Shown here: one piece after another, positions 59,842-64,000 of the stretch | Layout of the letters: each line of letters starts with the position of its first letter | Numbering within the stretch: position 1 is the stretch's first letter | DNA from: Prochilodus magdalenae | Lineage: Eukaryota > Chordata > Actinopteri > Characiformes > Prochilodontidae | Length of the DNA stretch: 64,000 nt | NCBI GenBank assembly: GCA_024036415.1 | Contig: JAMWET010003871.1 | Coordinates: 411,501 to 475,500, forward strand | Direction of reading: 5' to 3' | Program-made: the position numbers and the translations under genes | Notes under the pieces: model-generated | Seen by the model: only the letters and a program-made list of their open reading frames with translations | What the model was told of the DNA's origin: nothing | Databases searched by the model: none

Positions 59842-61528
59842 GTACGTTTTTTCTTGTTTGCCATCATATCCTGTTTGCACAGATGTGGTTGCAGCAGAGC
59901 CGCAAGTCCCGATTCAAATGATTCAACTACACTTAATTCAACTCAGCAGTTAGCTACCGGTTTAGTAGGAGAGATGAAGCAGGGAAATTATTAACTCAAG
60001 AATTGAATAGGCTGGAACAGAACTGTGCTAGAGTGATAAAGGCACCTCAAAGTCATTCTGGTGTTTTTTTTTGTTTTTTTTCATGAACATGAAGAAATGA
60101 TTTATTATACAACTGCAAATTAAGTAGTGGATCAAAGTAACCTTCCCTCAAGCCTAAACCTGAAGCTACAGTATAGCAAATGACTATTGACTGCAAGGTA
60201 CCCAAGTGATCAGAAAACAGTGACCTTGTACAAAGGTGAATCCGTGTTGCAGATGGTCCAGCATGAATCTGATGCAACTCAATCTGTGAAGTCATTATAG
60301 CATCTCATCAGCAAAACTTGTCCTTCTCCAACTTTATTTGGCCAGGTGTTGCAGCCCTTCTGTCATGACTTATTCATTCTTTCATTTACCCTCAGTGCAG
60401 AGCGAATTTCACCCTTGGCCGCTCTAAGGTTTTGTGTAAAAAGCAGGTCAAGAATTTTCCAAATGCTGTGCTGTTCGGACAGAGGGATGGAGCTGTTGGG
60501 TTTTAGAACAAAAATAATAGAGATATATTGTAAGCTGAAGCAGGCATTATAGTATTAATATGAGCTGGGGTGACAATTATGCAAGTACTGTAAGGCAAAG
60601 ATGAATCTCTTCACTTGAGGCCACAGTTATTGTATGTGCTATAATTTGTTGATGGCCAAATCCAGTTATATTTATGCACTGTCTATTCTTTTTCAAACTA
60701 CAGTCAACATTAAAGGACTTAGAATGAGAATATTTCTAACAAATACATTGTCGTTTTCCTGTCAGCGACAATAAATAGCACTAAAAAGCACACAATATTT
60801 TCACGTACAGGGGCTCCCATATGTGAACAAAGCCCAGGGCCTTGAAAATCATCATGAAGTTTTGGCACATTGTAATTTTAGCACAGGGAGAATTTTGAGA
60901 AAATTTACAAGAAGATTTTGTTCTGACAGCAACAAATACATTGCTAAATGCTACATGCTAAAACAGAAACATATTAGGGATGCTCAACACAGTGTCAGAC
61001 CCAAAGAAATTCAGAGGGTATAACCCCATGCATATGGATCATGCTACCAAATTGGTATATTATTTTACACGTTGGACTAGAATTCCTTCGCTTTGAGAGA
61101 TCCTATAATTCAGAAACCTTCCCAGTCTGGCAGAACTCACTTACACAGCAAAAACACTTGCACGGTAAAAGGTTTAAAATGTTTTGTGAAGATTTCCAAG
61201 TTGCTTTATGAAGTTTATAGTCTGCTATACTTCTGCGTAATAATATGAAGTATAGATTATGATAAATCTATCCATAAAGCAAACTATTCACCAAATTGTT
61301 TAATGAATTTGGTGAACTAATGACGTAGGCTGTCAAGTTAATGTCCTTTAAACATGATTGATTATGGGAATTACTGCATTAATGCAACTAAATTCTTTAT
61401 ATAAAGCTTTCAGTCATTTTAGAATCTTTGTCATATTTTCTTCATTCCAGACACATCAAACATTTCTTCATATGCAGCTTACTAATAGTGTCCTACTAAT
61501 TATTGGAATATTGCAAAGTAGTCTGTAA
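59842..61528 (+). other. syngap1 intron 5, proximal part
   Basis: Begins GTACGTTTTT. Unrecognised sequence with a T-run (60063-60080). The next expected exon, beginning like human ARLMQSFKES, is not found here or later in the window. Confidence 0.6.
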
Positions 61529-62308
61529 ATTGATTACAAAGTGGTGTTACATCAGGAGACAGAACAGCCACACCTGTGTAAGTTGTGAGGAGTTGTCTTG
61601 TGTGTGAGGTTGAACACTGGCGATTGCGGGCAAGTGACGAGAACGAGTCATGATTTCACATCAGTGAAATGTTTCAATTGGGCTCATGTTGGGTGAACAT
61701 GCAGCCCACACCATTCTTCTGAACTCTTCAAAATGTTCCTTGAACCAATTCTGGACAACATGGGGACAATGCATGGTTCATAATCCTGCTGGAAGATTCC
61801 ATCATTGTGGGGGTACATGAAGTCTGGGGTCCATGGCTTTATGGGGTCTGCACCACACATAATTTACTAAACATAAACCCTACCATCATCCTGAAACAAT
61901 TGGCACTGTGACTTATCTGACCACACCACATGTTGCCAGTCCTCTAGGGCCCAGTTATCAACCTCATGAGCCCAGGTGAGCCTCTATGTCCAGTGTGGTG
62001 GTGGTAACAGGCACTTTGGTGGGTCTTCTGCTCCTATATCTCATCAAGGCCAAAGAATGCTGCACTGAGCAGTGAGATATGAGTGGTTCCTCCTACATTG
62101 AATGTGGGCCTGATTTCTGCAGGAGTTGTCCCATCTGCAGGAGTCTGTCCCATCTGTCTGGCACTCAGACTTTGATAATTCACGTTGCTGTGCCATGAGC
62201 ACACTGACTAGTGTTCAACCTTCCTAAGAAGATCTCAAAACCTCACAACAAATACAGGTGTGGACGTTCCTAAACTGTCTCACAATGTAACACCACTTTA
62301 TAATCAAT
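61529..62308 (-). mobile_element. Tc1-like element with long (~55 bp) inverted repeats, decayed transposase
   Basis: The left end ATTGATTACAAAGTGGTGTT continues ACATCAGGAGACAG...CACACCTGTGTAAGTTGTGAGG. The complement of the right end reads ATTGATTATAAAGTGGTGTT, ACATTGTGAGACAG...CACACCTGTATTTGTTGTGAGG. Inside, minus-strand fragments such as HMWCGQIS and SPC-like stretches near 61700-61930 recall a Tc1-type transposase with many stops. About 780 bp, non-autonomous. Confidence 0.7.
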
Positions 62309-63539
62309 CTCCATACTGCTATCTCATGACTTTTGTTATGTCATCGTAATAGTTTTCAGGGCTTCCAGCATGCGTGGCCGCAGCCACTGTGTAGTCCAGT
62401 CACATAGGTTCATATAAGTATATCAAGAGCTGGTGATTCTTTGGGCCAAACCCATTACTGTTCACAAATGAACTGGCAAAATAATCATTCCGTACAGATG
62501 CTAATTTTGGCTTGCCCATATAAATACCAACTATGAGCATACACTATTCCTTTAAAGAATTAAAAACTTAAGAAATCAGATTTGCACAATATCTATTTAA
62601 CCCACACGCTCTCTGTCAGCCAAGATGTGTGGAAGTTTGCTTCTGTAGTTTTGCAGCAGAGCTAATATATCTCACCCCACTAATTAACACTCTGCCAACT
62701 ACATACCGTAATCATCACCTGCCTGTGTTAAGATTTTATGGGGAAATTCCACCAAAATATTTTCAATCCTGAGATCTAAATGAAGTCACTCAAAACGGTT
62801 TTATGTGAAAGATGAGGAGTCCCGTTATGGTATAACATATTAAAACCAATTCATTGAGATGTTAATACAACTAAAAATCTGCAAAATCATCATGTACAGT
62901 GTACTTTTTATTTTGATTTTTCAGTGTTTACTTTTAAGAATCGTTTTCACATATTTTAAACTGAAATTGAAATACTAAATTTTTTTAATGAGTTTAATTT
63001 TTAAACAAAAAATAAATAAAATGTTGTCTAGCGTTTCAGGTCACTGCTAGACAGTTTTAATCTATAGGCGGAGCCAAATATTTACCACGCCCCTGTCATT
63101 TAGAACAAGCATTGAGTTTTTTCACTTTTTTTATTATTTAGTTTCAGAGCTGGATGGAAATCCATCAATTGACAATTGTTCTTAAAGGACTGGCTCTGTA
63201 ACAAAATCTAGTTTTTACTTACCAGTGAAGATAGGGTGTTTGGGGTCCATGTATTGGTTCCTTAGTTTAGCACCTATCTCCCAGGAACACTATGAAGACA
63301 TTTAAAGGGTCATAAAACAATTAACAAGCACAGTTTGCTGGACTTAGCTAAAACAAAAAAAAGTCATGAACAGCATTTTTGTTCCCCAGGTGGATATGTT
63401 TCATCCGCAGTCACAGAATACAGCAGTCAGATAAATGCTGCTAAAGGTACCTCTTTAGTTTGAGCCTTTGAAAGATTGGGGTCTTGTTAAGGTGGGTTTG
63501 TTTGTAATGCTGAGCATCCTGTTGTTCTGTGCACCTCCG
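62309..63539. other. Intron 5, no recognised content
   Basis: AT-rich intron. No exon matching the next SynGAP segment was found. Confidence 0.5.
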
Positions 63540-63789
63540 ATAGCCTTGGTCCTGCTACCTCTCTCTTTCTTTCTGTCTCTCCTTCTCTGTCTCTCTATCT
63601 CTCCCACACTCTCTGCCCTCCCTGTTCTTGGATCCCACAGCTTACATAACTCCTTGATTTCCTCTGAGAGTTTTTTCTCTGTCTTCTCCCTCTCCCTCAC
63701 TCTGTCCCTGTCTTTCGTTCTGTCTCACTCCTCTTCCTCCCCCCGCTTTCAATTCTTTCGTTCTGACTCATTCCTTTGGGTCTATTTTT

Positions 63790-63828
<39 letters not shown>

Positions 63829-63838
63829 CCTCCCTCCA
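63540..63838. repeat. Pyrimidine-rich tract ending in (CT)n
   Basis: CT-rich from 63550, with a pure CT run at 63794-63824 and CCCT units to 63838. The Ser/Leu-rich frames across it are compositional. Confidence 0.9.
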
Positions 63839-64000
63839 CTGTATGTGTTTAACGCCCTGATGCACATTTTATTGCTGAATGTATACAGTAACAGTGACAC
63901 TAAGAGGATACGGAAGAGACAGCCACAGCTCTGGCAAGGATATTAGGATTTTCAGTCCTTTCCTCGTTTCTACACGCTTAATCTATCACTCTCCTGCTTA
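63839..64000. other. Intron 5 at window edge
   Basis: No exon signals seen before the window ends. Confidence 0.4.

Noticed and set aside
63455..63900. Open frames on both strands at the window end
   Set aside because: CT-repeat artefacts; no match to the expected next SynGAP exon.

Overview
This window is vertebrate genomic DNA, almost certainly from a teleost fish. It is AT-rich and mostly non-coding. It carries many decayed Tc1/mariner transposons of fish type, L2-like LINE 3' ends with a TCTA-repeat tail, fish-type MITEs and long CT/GA, CA and AT microsatellites. The only protein-coding gene I can recognise is on the + strand. The species cannot be named from what is here.

The gene is syngap1 (synaptic Ras/Rap GTPase-activating protein), seen as three consecutive internal coding exons near its 5' end: 10632-10737, 55412-55506 and 59720-59841. 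Reading frame and splice phase run on exactly from one to the next (0 to 1, 1 to 0, 0 to 2). The encoded peptides match human SYNGAP1 residues of about 64-170, as I recall that protein, which correspond to its coding exons 3, 4 and 5. The exons giving the first ~63 residues and everything after residue ~170 (the rest of PH, C2, RasGAP, coiled coil) lie outside the window. The window is therefore: tail of intron 2 (1-10631), exon 3, a 44.7 kb intron 3, exon 4, a 4.2 kb intron 4, exon 5, and the first 4.2 kb of intron 5.

Intron 3 holds most of the interest. It contains at least eight Tc1-like relics or non-autonomous elements; several still have recognisable inverted ends, and three copies belong to one family. 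A 2 kb stretch at 36.8-38.9 kb combines RFX-like and octamer motifs, GA/CT tracts, a 5'UTR-like block and a GC-rich patch, and is the best candidate for an internal promoter or enhancer. A near-perfect RFX X-box palindrome lies at 42.3 kb. A 1.5 kb AC/TA-rich minisatellite of about 20 units (~73 bp) lies at 51.8-53.3 kb. Its second half has a 146 bp dimer structure, and it stays open in several frames by chance of composition. Exon 4 sits inside a long CT-rich tract, and its frame stays open about 420 bp into intron 4, where there is also a possible alternative exon.

I see no tRNA, rRNA, CRISPR array, intact transposase or second complete gene. Long stretches are plain intron; a few moderately GC-rich, repeat-free blocks are flagged only as candidates for conserved non-coding elements. 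Transposon family names rest on pattern recognition from memory, not on a database search.
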